From Halomonas organivorans (GTDB lineage: Bacteria; Pseudomonadota; Gammaproteobacteria; Pseudomonadales; Halomonadaceae), in contig NZ_JACHXM010000010.1 of NCBI RefSeq assembly GCF_014192055.1, forward strand, positions 1 through 64,000: DNA of 64,000 bases. The letters are read 5' to 3'. How positions within the stretch are numbered: the stretch's first letter is position 1; each line of letters opens with the position of its first letter. Under the pieces are notes generated by a model. It was not told where the DNA came from. It searched no databases and saw only the letters and a program-made list of their open reading frames with translations. The position numbers were made by a program, and so were the translations under genes. Shown piece by piece: positions 1 through 7,591 of the stretch.

Positions 1-143
1 GTCAGCAACGTCAAGTTCCAGGACGGAGAGCAGGTAGCCGATCAATCAGACAGGAATGCGGCCTGACCGCCATCCACCAGATTTGACGATAACTCCTCGC
101 CCGATCACGGGGATGCTTGCTGAAAGGAAAATCGCCCCCATTT

Positions 144-1286
144 CTATGCCCTCCAGTCTGCAAATTGCCAGCCAGCTTCACAAGCCTTAACCCAGCGCGT
201 AGCCGGGATGTACTGGCCCAGCCAGTCAAGGTGACTCAACCATTGAGGATGTAGGCCTACATGATCATAGAGTATGGCTACGGATTCGTCAGGAGAGTTC
301 ATTGAAGCTTCGTGCATTGTCGTGGAGGTCGGCACACCTACCGTTGGGTAGACCACAACCATTCGGTCATCGGGAAGGCGTACTCGAACCCCTCGACCGG
401 TGCCCATACCGATCACCTCGCCACCTATAGTCTCAATGCCTATTCGCAGATTGCTCATTAGGTTAACGGTTCTCACCGCATGACTTTTGCTGCGGATTTC
501 CTCAAGCTGAAGACAGATACGATCAATCGCGTGGTCACTAATCCGTCCTGATGTAGCATCTAGCTCGCTTGTATCAAGCTCAGCGAGGCTTGCAGTTGCC
601 AAGCGAGCGGAGCACTGGGCTTCAGGCCACCCTACTCGAAGAACGCTGATACCCTTGGCAAGCGCCCTTCCAAACTCTGCAGCCGTCCATCGACTGTTGA
701 AATAGTCAGGCGTGTCGAGCATCAACAACACATCAGAATCGCAAAGCCTATGCCACAGCATGGTCTGAAAATCTTCTGCCGGTGCGATACTATGGGTATC
801 CAGGAAAACGTCGAAATGCCTGGCAGACAACGCGTCGAACACCTGCAGCGCCGCCTGCCTAGCCTCGTCCCGTCTATAACTGACAAATACCCGACGTTGC
901 TTCGGAAGCAGACCTGCACATTCCAAGAGCGCAGTGGCTACCCGTTTGGCCCCACCATTTTCGTACGACAAACAATTTAATGGCCGAAGGATTTCCGGGG
1001 CTTCCGTTGCAACTCGACCTAGGTCAGACACGACTGGGACAACAGGAACACCACCCCTCAGCAAGCCTGGTAGACTGGGGTGATCCGCGTCGACACCGCC
1101 AAAAAATACAACGGCAGCCGATCGTTGCCGATGAGGAATGAAGTCAGCAGGAACTACCTCCCAGCCGATCTCCTGGCCCAACCTCAAGCCAAACCTAGAA
1201 ACCGCATCTGCTACAGCTGTTTCAAGCTCAGAGATTTGCTCATCCGAGGGTGCCCCTAGGACAGCAAGATGATAGATGAATGACAT
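144..1286 (-). CDS. TIR-domain protein with extra N- and C-terminal domains (Thoeris-like operon)
   Basis: This 380-residue protein is the last gene of the five-gene TIR/patatin operon, 81 bp after the patatin gene. A TIR domain occupies about residues 131-225, opening with RRVFVSYRRD. SRWTAAEF supplies the conserved Glu (E204) of NAD-cleaving TIR domains. The first 125 residues form a separate alpha/beta, Rossmann-like segment and the last 140 residues a segment I do not recognise. TIR enzymes in bacterial defence convert NAD to ADP-ribose isomers that switch on an effector. By position the partner here is the SLOG-patatin protein. TIR and NADase potential is visible in the sequence; the pairing is inferred. 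Confidence 0.8.
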   Translation of the reverse strand: MSFIYHLAVLGAPSDEQISELETAVADAVSRFGLRLGQEIGWEVVPADFIPHRQRSAAVVFFGGVDADHPSLPGLLRGGVPVVPVVSDLGRVATEAPEILRPLNCLSYENGGAKRVATALLECAGLLPKQRRVFVSYRRDEARQAALQVFDALSARHFDVFLDTHSIAPAEDFQTMLWHRLCDSDVLLMLDTPDYFNSRWTAAEFGRALAKGISVLRVGWPEAQCSARLATASLAELDTSELDATSGRISDHAIDRICLQLEEIRSKSHAVRTVNLMSNLRIGIETIGGEVIGMGTGRGVRVRLPDDRMVVVYPTVGVPTSTTMHEASMNSPDESVAILYDHVGLHPQWLSHLDWLGQYIPATRWVKACEAGWQFADWRA

Positions 1287-1367
1287 GACAGCCTCGCTAT
1301 CAGTTTCGATAAAGCATTACTAACCAAACGGGCGCCGAGAGACTATCTCCTAAGTGCCCGTGTATTC

Positions 1368-2984
1368 TCAGAACCGCTCCCACGGATCAACATGTTGGCC
1401 GTCAAAGAATCTCGAACGCACTTCAGAAAAATGCTCTTTGCCAGCCTCATTGCCACGTTGTACCATTTCATGGATAGCCTCGGCGTCATCCATTTTGATT
1501 TCGACAGGGGTTTTCTGGTTAACGCGTACATGACGTGTCGGGCCTAGGAAACTTTCTGCTATTGCCAAAGCACCATGCTCTTGGGCGGCGAAAAAGAGAT
1601 CGACGCTGTGAGGTGCCCAACCTGCTTTGCCCTTTCCTAGCTGTTCAGTGAAGTCGCTTTCGCTACTGAGAGTGCCAATACTCAATACATCAATCCTGTC
1701 TAAAGGAATTTTCAAGTATCGAACCGCTTCCGCCAACGCCGGGAGGATGGGGTTATTGGCCCAAACACCTCCATCCAGAAACGTCTCCAGCGCGATAGGC
1801 CCATCGAAGGTAGCTTCATCAAAATAGGTAGGTGCAGCAGAGGAAGCCAGTGCAGCATCGACGGCTGAAATATCTCGATAGGCGGTTCGATCTGGGCTAT
1901 GCGGGGTGACGATCGCCTCTGCTTGACCTTGCTTGGCCCTCACAGTGGGAATCACCAGGCGGCAGCGGGAATCTGCTTCCAACGTTTTGTCCCTGTACAC
2001 CTCTGTCAGGAGGCCCCGAAGTGTGGCTGAGTCATGCTTGGATTTGAGCCAGTGCCGCAGTTTCCGATCCTTCGGAAAAATCTGGGGGCCCTTTTTCTCG
2101 TAAAACTCAAGGATTTCACGTGGCTTCAAGCCCATGGCGAGCCCAATAGCCAAGATCGCACCCGTGGATGTGCCGGCCACCAGGTCGAAGTGAGAAATGA
2201 GGTCGTTCCCACCACCAGCCTTCAGCATGTCGTCCCACTTGGACAAGACTGCCGCGGTGAAGGTACCTCTGAGCCCTCCTCCGTCAAGCGCCAAGATACG
2301 GAAGTTGCGGCCGCGCGAGACGTTACGGCGAGTAAGCGGTAGGTTCTTCAGTTGGTCGACGATCAGACCTGCGACTTGGTCAACCGATGTACTGTTGGCA
2401 ATGGTCGCATTCGCTTCGTGAGATAGTCCGTTTCGCAGACGAGATAACAACGAAGGATCTTCTTTGAGATAACCTGCGATAGCCCCGCCAAAGCCAGCGA
2501 CGACAAAGCCTGGCTTTCCGAGTTCAAGCATCGTATCCAACTCATTGGGAACGCCTGCTTTTGCTTTATTAACGTCCCACCATGCACCACCGACGCAGAT
2601 AACGGCGTCGGAACGATCAGCCATCCAATCACGCATAGGAGTCAGGCCTTCTGCGGCCGGGCCATCGCAGTTATCTGCAGGCACAATCTCTACAGAAGCA
2701 AATGTTCTCTGCTCTTCAATTTCAGCAGTGTACTGGTCAGTTGAGTAGCTTTTCGCCCGCACCATGGTAAGCGCCCCCTTGCTCCCACCCGCCTGGATGA
2801 AATCCTCAGCAGCTTTGCGCAGTGGCTCGGTGAACGAAGGATGGCTCCCGTGGACAATAGAGCCCCCTTCATTGAAGACTTTCGCTGCAAATTTCTGTAC
2901 AAAATCAGCTATGTCTGCTTGCTGTTCTTTGTTCGACCCGGACAGGTGAACCCTGACGCCGGCCAAGCGCTGCGTGGCTGCCAT
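1368..2984 (-). CDS. SLOG-patatin phospholipase, predicted effector of the TIR operon
   Basis: The protein has 538 residues. The first 215 or so look like a SLOG-type nucleotide-ligand sensor: glycine-rich Rossmann turns such as HLSGSNKE, DAVICVGG and VVAGFGGAIAG. From residue 230 it is a patatin-like phospholipase with the oxyanion loop DGGGLRG (234-240), the nucleophile elbow GTSTG (Ser273) and the catalytic DGG (Asp404). In Thoeris the effector ThsA uses a SLOG domain to sense a TIR-made cyclic ADP-ribose and a SIR2 domain to destroy NAD; in CBASS the patatin effector CapV degrades membrane phospholipid. This protein combines the first sensor type with the second output. Membrane damage after a TIR signal is an inference from the domains and from its TIR neighbours on both sides. 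Confidence 0.85.
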   Translation of the reverse strand: MAATQRLAGVRVHLSGSNKEQQADIADFVQKFAAKVFNEGGSIVHGSHPSFTEPLRKAAEDFIQAGGSKGALTMVRAKSYSTDQYTAEIEEQRTFASVEIVPADNCDGPAAEGLTPMRDWMADRSDAVICVGGAWWDVNKAKAGVPNELDTMLELGKPGFVVAGFGGAIAGYLKEDPSLLSRLRNGLSHEANATIANSTSVDQVAGLIVDQLKNLPLTRRNVSRGRNFRILALDGGGLRGTFTAAVLSKWDDMLKAGGGNDLISHFDLVAGTSTGAILAIGLAMGLKPREILEFYEKKGPQIFPKDRKLRHWLKSKHDSATLRGLLTEVYRDKTLEADSRCRLVIPTVRAKQGQAEAIVTPHSPDRTAYRDISAVDAALASSAAPTYFDEATFDGPIALETFLDGGVWANNPILPALAEAVRYLKIPLDRIDVLSIGTLSSESDFTEQLGKGKAGWAPHSVDLFFAAQEHGALAIAESFLGPTRHVRVNQKTPVEIKMDDAEAIHEMVQRGNEAGKEHFSEVRSRFFDGQHVDPWERF

Positions 2985-3047
2985 GTGTAATACCTAAATG
3001 ATCTGAAATGTCGAGTCTTGCCTGCTAGTACGTCTAAGGTCGTGTTG

Positions 3048-3647
3048 TTAACGACCCGCCTGGGCAGCTGCGGTTTCGATCCAGCCTGCGATGTTCTTCC
3101 GACCGTTTTGAGCCGCGAAGTCATATCTCATACAGTACTTGGATAGTCGAACAACCGTGTTGCTGGTAGGGGCGTCAAACCACAAATCAGAGGCAGAGAT
3201 AGCTAAGGTGTAGTCCGAGTATTTCACCCACTTACCGTCCTGTAGCTCCGCGAAATAAATCTTATCGTTGGAGCAATAGACACCCACTTCAGTCAGTGGA
3301 TCTGTGCCTTTCACACCAAGCGCCTTCGCCTTATTCCTGAGGCCATCGATATCGACTGTGAATAGCCCATTACCCTTCAAGACACTGCGCACGATCTCAT
3401 AACGCACCCACCGTCTGGCAGCGGTATACTGACCGGCGAGCACGCACGTCACAGAAGTGTTCTTGAGGCCATTGCGAAGGAAGGTCTTGAGTGCTTCATC
3501 ACTTTCCTTCTTGGAAGCTTCGAACACACTGCTGTCTAAGAACCCACCCACCTCTTGATTCTTGCTGACGACCAGGCAATTCCTGACATTCCAGGCGCGC
3601 CACACATCTTCCTGATAGTGGAAGGAAAAAAACGTTTTTCGTGTCAC
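3048..3647 (-). CDS. ThsB-like TIR protein (third TIR gene)
   Basis: The 199-residue product belongs to the ThsB-like TIR group (DUF1863/MTH538 type). It opens KTFFSFHYQEDVWRAWNVRN, and ARRWVRYEIVRSV carries the expected catalytic Glu (E84). I chose the GTG at 3647 because AGGAG stands six bases before it and the TIR fold begins at once; a GTG ten codons upstream is the alternative. The C-terminal half (from about residue 110) is longer than in the neighbouring ThsB-like protein and may hold a recognition module. A 228-bp gap separates it from the TIR gene upstream, so a second promoter is possible. The patatin gene follows after 63 bp. Confidence 0.8.
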   Translation of the reverse strand: MTRKTFFSFHYQEDVWRAWNVRNCLVVSKNQEVGGFLDSSVFEASKKESDEALKTFLRNGLKNTSVTCVLAGQYTAARRWVRYEIVRSVLKGNGLFTVDIDGLRNKAKALGVKGTDPLTEVGVYCSNDKIYFAELQDGKWVKYSDYTLAISASDLWFDAPTSNTVVRLSKYCMRYDFAAQNGRKNIAGWIETAAAQAGR

Positions 3648-3875
3648 CCCTTTCTCCTGTTCTTTGATAATCTTCACCTCTCACTCCGTAGCGACTGCAG
3701 CTCATCTTGGAATGTGTTTTCAGTGCTCGCCATGTAATGCGAGCCTGTCAGACATTGAGTGGTTTATAAGCCGTAAAATATAACCCCAAGCAATCTTGAT
3801 GAAATCACCAGGATACCTGAATACATTCAAATTGCTGCTGCTTCTATATTTACTGAAATAAATTCACCAGTCATC

Positions 3876-4361
3876 TCAATTTTCCTTATTTCGAATGGCG
3901 CAATCAATCCAGCTTGAGATATTATTCGCTATGTCTTGGTAAGCATTTAAAGAACTAGGATCATAACAAGGCACAACGCTTGACATTGCTCTACCATCAT
4001 TAAACTTTATCAGATCAAACGGATTTCTTCCCTTCCTGCTAGTCCCGTTTCTTGGGCACCTTAGATTATGAATATGAATGCCTAACAGAGCTTTCCCATC
4101 ATTCCACGCCTTGATTATTTCATGCTCTACCCACGGTCTTGAAGCGGTTTCGCTACCAATCAAAACAACAATACATCGTTTGTACTTCATATTTTGATTT
4201 ATCCAATTCTCAACAGCCTTATTACCAGTTCGCTTTAGTTTTTCCCATTCATTTGGAGTGGTAGGTGGATTACCCTCAATGCTACCAATATTACGTATTT
4301 GCTGAACTCTCATTACGTCGTTGTCAAAATGAAAGCTATAAAAAACAGGAATTTTAGCCAT
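3876..4361 (-). CDS. ThsB-like TIR protein (second TIR gene)
   Basis: This short TIR protein of 161 residues resembles the Thoeris sensor ThsB. It begins PVFYSFHFDNDVMRVQQIRN, has the strand CIVVLIGS followed by SRPWVEHEIIKAW with the candidate catalytic Glu81, and ends with the GIHIHNLR strand typical of the family. It starts 12 bp after the preceding TIR gene stops, so the two are surely cotranscribed. Its AT-rich base composition differs from the patatin and multidomain TIR genes downstream. ThsB-type proteins detect phage infection and make the cyclic ADP-ribose signal; that role is inferred here from family and context. Confidence 0.82.
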   Translation of the reverse strand: MAKIPVFYSFHFDNDVMRVQQIRNIGSIEGNPPTTPNEWEKLKRTGNKAVENWINQNMKYKRCIVVLIGSETASRPWVEHEIIKAWNDGKALLGIHIHNLRCPRNGTSRKGRNPFDLIKFNDGRAMSSVVPCYDPSSLNAYQDIANNISSWIDCAIRNKEN

Positions 4362-4373
4362 TTTCAGCTTCCT

Positions 4374-4901
4374 TTATAGATTTTCCACCCAAGTCCCAGA
4401 ACTCGTACCCGCATCAAAAACAGCATAACCAGTCTTGCCCGTTTGCTTATTGCTCCCTTCATCCATTCTCTTATACAATTGAAGATATTCGTTTCCATAC
4501 CAAGTTCCGTAAACATCTTCCGTTGGAATAATTAATATCTTTTCGTATCCTTTGGCTGAATCTGCAAAACCAATTTCCCAAGGACACCAGCGTGATTGAG
4601 TTGAATTATCAGTTGCTAAAAACAAGAACCAATCTGTAGACCATATTTTTGTCTTAATTCTGTTTGCAGTTTCTTTATTGGGAGTGCTCGGCATTTCGCC
4701 ATCTTCCCAGTCAATGTACAAGTCCCATCCATTTTCTTTCATTAGAACTTGAAGGCCTTTAGCTAGCTCATGGTCTTTGTGACTGTGGCATAAAAATGCC
4801 GTTTGCTGTTTTTTTGCTAAAGCTTCACTTAGCGATTTAGCCACAACAATTCTTCCCGAGCGACTAGATGCTGATCGTAAGTCCCTTGTCTTAATAGCCA
4901 T
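4374..4901 (-). CDS. TIR-domain protein, first gene of the operon
   Basis: This is a 175-residue protein with a basic tail of about 32 residues and then a TIR domain: TAFLCHSHKDHELAKGL, LYIDWEDGEMP and SRWCPWEIGFA with catalytic-type Glu109. It belongs to a different TIR subgroup from the two ThsB-like proteins behind it. The ATG follows a GGAG ribosome site and stands only 30 bp from an attC-like recombination site, the distance expected for the first gene of an integron cassette. The gene is AT-rich. Being first, its promoter must lie in or beyond the attC-like site, or be supplied from the adjacent IS91-family element. Confidence 0.82.
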   Translation of the reverse strand: MAIKTRDLRSASSRSGRIVVAKSLSEALAKKQQTAFLCHSHKDHELAKGLQVLMKENGWDLYIDWEDGEMPSTPNKETANRIKTKIWSTDWFLFLATDNSTQSRWCPWEIGFADSAKGYEKILIIPTEDVYGTWYGNEYLQLYKRMDEGSNKQTGKTGYAVFDAGTSSGTWVENL

Positions 4902-4931
4902 TCCTACTCCTGTAATTCACAGCATTCGAGC

Positions 4932-4990
4932 ACCTAACTGTTCAGCATTTGTTCGCCGTGCGAAGCATGGCGGATAAATGCCTGTTGGAC
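4932..4990 (-). repeat. attC-like site (59-base element)
   Basis: Read on the minus strand this 59-bp segment begins GTCCAAC, fitting RYYYAAC (R''), and ends GTTAGGT, fitting GTTRRRY (R'). Between them is an imperfect inverted repeat: GGCATTTATCCGCC pairs with the complement of AGCATTTGTTCGCC, closed by TGC-TTC-GCA. Length, end boxes, imperfect inner arms and small TTC loop all fit an integron cassette recombination site. R' faces the TIR operon, 30 bp before its first ATG. No integrase of IntI type and no second attC are visible, so this is a solitary site, perhaps carried with a captured cassette. Confidence 0.65.
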
Positions 4991-5249
4991 TAAGCCGCCC
5001 ATCAGGCTGCTACGCCGCTTCTATAGGGTATTGTATTGGCCGGAGCGTGGCCTGAGGCATCCGGTCGCGAGGGTACGGGCCTGTGGTGTCGCGTACCCGC
5101 CGTGAGATTGACCATGATTTCCCCCCTTCCGAACCCAATTTAACCCAACCTAGCGCGTCTGCTGGGCAAAATCCACCGGCAGGACGAGCCCCGCCGTGGC
5201 CCGCCAGCGAGCCGGATCGCCGAGTCCATTGTGTGGGGGTGGCGTCAGC

Positions 5250-6401
5250 TCATGTTCGATAACGTTGCGTCCTGTGGTTGTCTCGTCGGCCGGGTAGGGA
5301 TCGTCGAGGGCTGAGTGTCCCGATCACCCGCAGTGTCGGTTGCTGGCAGTGCGGGCAGGTGTAGGTCGGTGCCGAGTCGCTGGCGGCGGTATCGGCATCC
5401 GCCGTCGCCTCGGCAACGGCCAGCGCGTGGCGGATCTGGGCCAGCCGTCGTCGCCGGCAGCGATTGGCCAGAAAACCGTAGTGACGGACCCGCATCAGCC
5501 CCTTGGGCAATATATGGAGCAGGAAGCGGCGCACGAACTCCTCACCAGCGAGAACGAGCGGCTTGGGTCGCTCACGGTCGCGGTAGTCCTTGACGCGCAG
5601 GGTCACCTGGTGGTCGTCCACGGCGAGGATGCGCGCGTTGCTGATGGCGATCCGGCGCGTGTAGCGTGCCAGGTAGCGCACCACCGTCTCGGTGTGCTCG
5701 AGACAGTCCTTGCTGTAGACCACCCACTCGGTGGCCATCAGGGCGTTGAGCTGGTCATCGACGTCACCGGGCCGGGTGACCCGGTGGAGTTCACCGGCCT
5801 TGGCGGCCTGACGCAGGGCACTGACCAGGTGCCCACGAAAGTGGCGTGACAGGGCCCGCACCGGGAACAGGTAGGGGCTGCGCGCCCCACGCCAGCCGCC
5901 ATCGTCACCCAAGGCGCCGCCGGGGACCAGGCAGTGCAGGTGCACGTGCTGGCTCAGGGTCTGGCCCCAGGTGTGGAGCACCGCACTCATGCCCATCTCG
6001 CCGCCGAGGCGCTTGGGATTGCGACCGAAGGCGCGCAGCGTCTGCCAGGCGCTCTGGAACAGCCGCCGGTAGATCACCTCGGGATGCAACTGGACCCAGC
6101 CGTTGAGGCGGTGCGGCAGGGTGAACACGACGTGGTAATAGCGCACGGGCAGGATATTCGCCTGCTGACGCTCGGCCCACTGGTGCATGGCGCGGCCCTG
6201 GCACTGCGGGCAGTGGCGATCGCGACAGCCGAAGTAGTGCGGCTGGGTGTGGTCGCAGCCCGTGCACTGCAAGACCGTTCCGCCCATCGCCTCGGTGCGA
6301 CAGGCCAGCAGGTGATGGCACACGCGTTGGCGCTGGCGGTCCAGGCAGGCCGGGGTGAGAAAGCGGCTCAGGGCCTGTTGGAGGGTGGCGGGCTCACTCA
6401 T
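5250..6401 (-). CDS. IS91-family Y2 transposase
   Basis: The 383-residue rolling-circle transposase has an N-terminal zinc-binding region with spaced CxxC pairs (CTGCDH, CRDRHCPQC), the HUH motif in QHVHLHCLVPGG, and the two catalytic tyrosines in VRYLARYTRR. It nicks and joins single strands at the element ends. I chose the ATG at 6401 because it overlaps the stop of the upstream recombinase by 8 bp, indicating translational coupling; the open frame continues further upstream only as an out-of-frame shadow of that recombinase. The C-terminus has another CPHC pair. The gene appears intact. Confidence 0.93.
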   Translation of the reverse strand: MSEPATLQQALSRFLTPACLDRQRQRVCHHLLACRTEAMGGTVLQCTGCDHTQPHYFGCRDRHCPQCQGRAMHQWAERQQANILPVRYYHVVFTLPHRLNGWVQLHPEVIYRRLFQSAWQTLRAFGRNPKRLGGEMGMSAVLHTWGQTLSQHVHLHCLVPGGALGDDGGWRGARSPYLFPVRALSRHFRGHLVSALRQAAKAGELHRVTRPGDVDDQLNALMATEWVVYSKDCLEHTETVVRYLARYTRRIAISNARILAVDDHQVTLRVKDYRDRERPKPLVLAGEEFVRRFLLHILPKGLMRVRHYGFLANRCRRRRLAQIRHALAVAEATADADTAASDSAPTYTCPHCQQPTLRVIGTLSPRRSLPGRRDNHRTQRYRT

Positions 6402-7251
6402 GGCCCACCGCCAAGCCGGCCACCAGGTCGATGGGGCCCTGACTCGCCCCCTGCTGGCCCGGCAGCCAGTGCAGGTAGCGCATCGTCGACTGGATGCTGC
6501 GATGGCCCAGTAGCCGCTGGAGCTGATGAACGGGCAGGCCTTGTTCCAGGACATGCGTGGCATAGGCATGGCGCAGGCTGTGGATGCCACCGATCCGCGC
6601 GACACCGGCCAGTCGCTTGGCCTGGCTAAAGGCCTTCTGCGGCGCACTCGGGTGCAGCGCACGATCTGGGAACAGGGCGCTCGGAAACAGCCAGGTTCGC
6701 GGCCGGTAGACACGCCAGTAGTCGCGCAGGCGAGCAATCAGGGTCGCCGACAGCAGGACCATGCGGTCCTTCGCGCCCTTGCCCTGCGCCACCCGTAGCT
6801 GGCCGCGCTGACTGTCGATGTCGCCGACCCGCAGGTGGCAAACCTCGCTCACGCGCAGTCCGCAGCCGTAGCACAGCTCGAGCATCATGCGATGCTTGCG
6901 GTTGTGACAGGCGGCCAGGATTCGCCGGACTTCGTCGCGGGTCAGCAGTTCCGGAATCCGCTGCGGTGCCTTCGGCACCACGGGCGATACGTCAACCGAC
7001 GGCCAGTGCAACACCTGCAGGTACAGAAACCGCACGCCGTGCAGATAGAGGCGGCAGCTGGCGGCGGACAAACCGCGCTCCTGAACCAGATGGGTGAAGA
7101 AGCGCTGCAGGTCGTCGGTGCTCAACGTGTCTGGCGACCGGTGGCAATAGCGCGCCAGGTCGGTGATCACCATCAGGTAGGTGGTGTGGGTGCGGGGTGC
7201 GAAGCCACGCTGACGCATGGCGTCGATCATCCTCTGTCGCAAGGCAGTCAT
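6394..7251 (-). CDS. Tyrosine recombinase of the IS91-family element
   Basis: This 285-residue phage-integrase-type recombinase has an N-terminal SAM-like binding domain (RYCHRSPDTLSTDDLQRFF) and a catalytic domain with Arg in GLRVSEVCHL, HSLRHAYATH, LGHRSIQSTM and the nucleophile in MRYLHW. The ATG at 7251 is preceded by GGAG at good spacing; a TTG at 7287 would fall inside the palindrome and is less likely. Similar recombinases accompany some IS91-like transposases; their contribution to transposition is not well established. The pair appears complete. Confidence 0.9.
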   Translation of the reverse strand: MTALRQRMIDAMRQRGFAPRTHTTYLMVITDLARYCHRSPDTLSTDDLQRFFTHLVQERGLSAASCRLYLHGVRFLYLQVLHWPSVDVSPVVPKAPQRIPELLTRDEVRRILAACHNRKHRMMLELCYGCGLRVSEVCHLRVGDIDSQRGQLRVAQGKGAKDRMVLLSATLIARLRDYWRVYRPRTWLFPSALFPDRALHPSAPQKAFSQAKRLAGVARIGGIHSLRHAYATHVLEQGLPVHQLQRLLGHRSIQSTMRYLHWLPGQQGASQGPIDLVAGLAVGHE

Positions 7252-7263
7252 CGTCATCACTCC

Positions 7264-7293
7264 TGTTCGTTGACCCACGTGGGTCAACGAACA
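7264..7293. repeat. Perfect 30-bp palindrome at the right end of the IS91-like element
   Basis: The left half TGTTCGTTGACCCAC is followed directly by its exact reverse complement. It lies 13 bp upstream of the recombinase start and is probably either the terminus hairpin of the element or an operator for its two genes. The 298 bp from here to the HsdR remnant are AT-rich and hold no gene I can support. Confidence 0.7.
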
Positions 7294-7591
7294 GTGTGGT
7301 GCGATGAGGCGAAAGACAGGATTCGACGACAGCTACCGCGAAGCGGTTTAGTTCAACAGGTATTAGGCAGCACGCCTCTTTTCTCACTTGAACGCGCATT
7401 CTCGTTCAACAATTTTATACCGCGTTCCGTCACCCCACAACTTAATAGTTTTATCGAAAATCAGTTGATAATCGGCCATATAGTACAGATTATCGTGCGT
7501 GCGGCATAATACGAGTGAACACGCACGCTGCCTTTGCCAGCATGTCCGCTTTGGATCGTTATCCGCCATAACAGGCCTTTTCCCTAGACTG

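Larger units (their letters stand above)
5071..7293 (-). mobile_element. IS91-family element with accessory tyrosine recombinase
   Basis: The element carries a Y2 rolling-circle transposase preceded by an overlapping tyrosine recombinase gene, a two-gene arrangement known in part of the IS91 family. The right limit is set at a perfect 30-bp palindrome (7264-7293) upstream of the recombinase. The left limit is uncertain. A hairpin with GGGTACG (5071-5077) and CGTACCC (5092-5098) lies downstream of the transposase, where IS91 elements have their replication origin end. IS91 elements make no target duplication, so the ends cannot be fixed by direct repeats. The insertion lies between the TIR operon and the HsdR remnant. 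Confidence 0.75.

Noticed and set aside
144..2984. CBASS, because a patatin effector is present
   Set aside because: No CD-NTase (cGAS/DncV-like) cyclase is nearby and the partners are TIR proteins, so a TIR-signal system fits better.
3725..3744. Hairpin GCTCGC-CATGTAAT-GCGAGC between two TIR genes, considered as a terminator or second attC
   Set aside because: No T-run follows on the minus strand and no GTTRRRY/RYYYAAC boxes flank it. The stem is only 6 bp.
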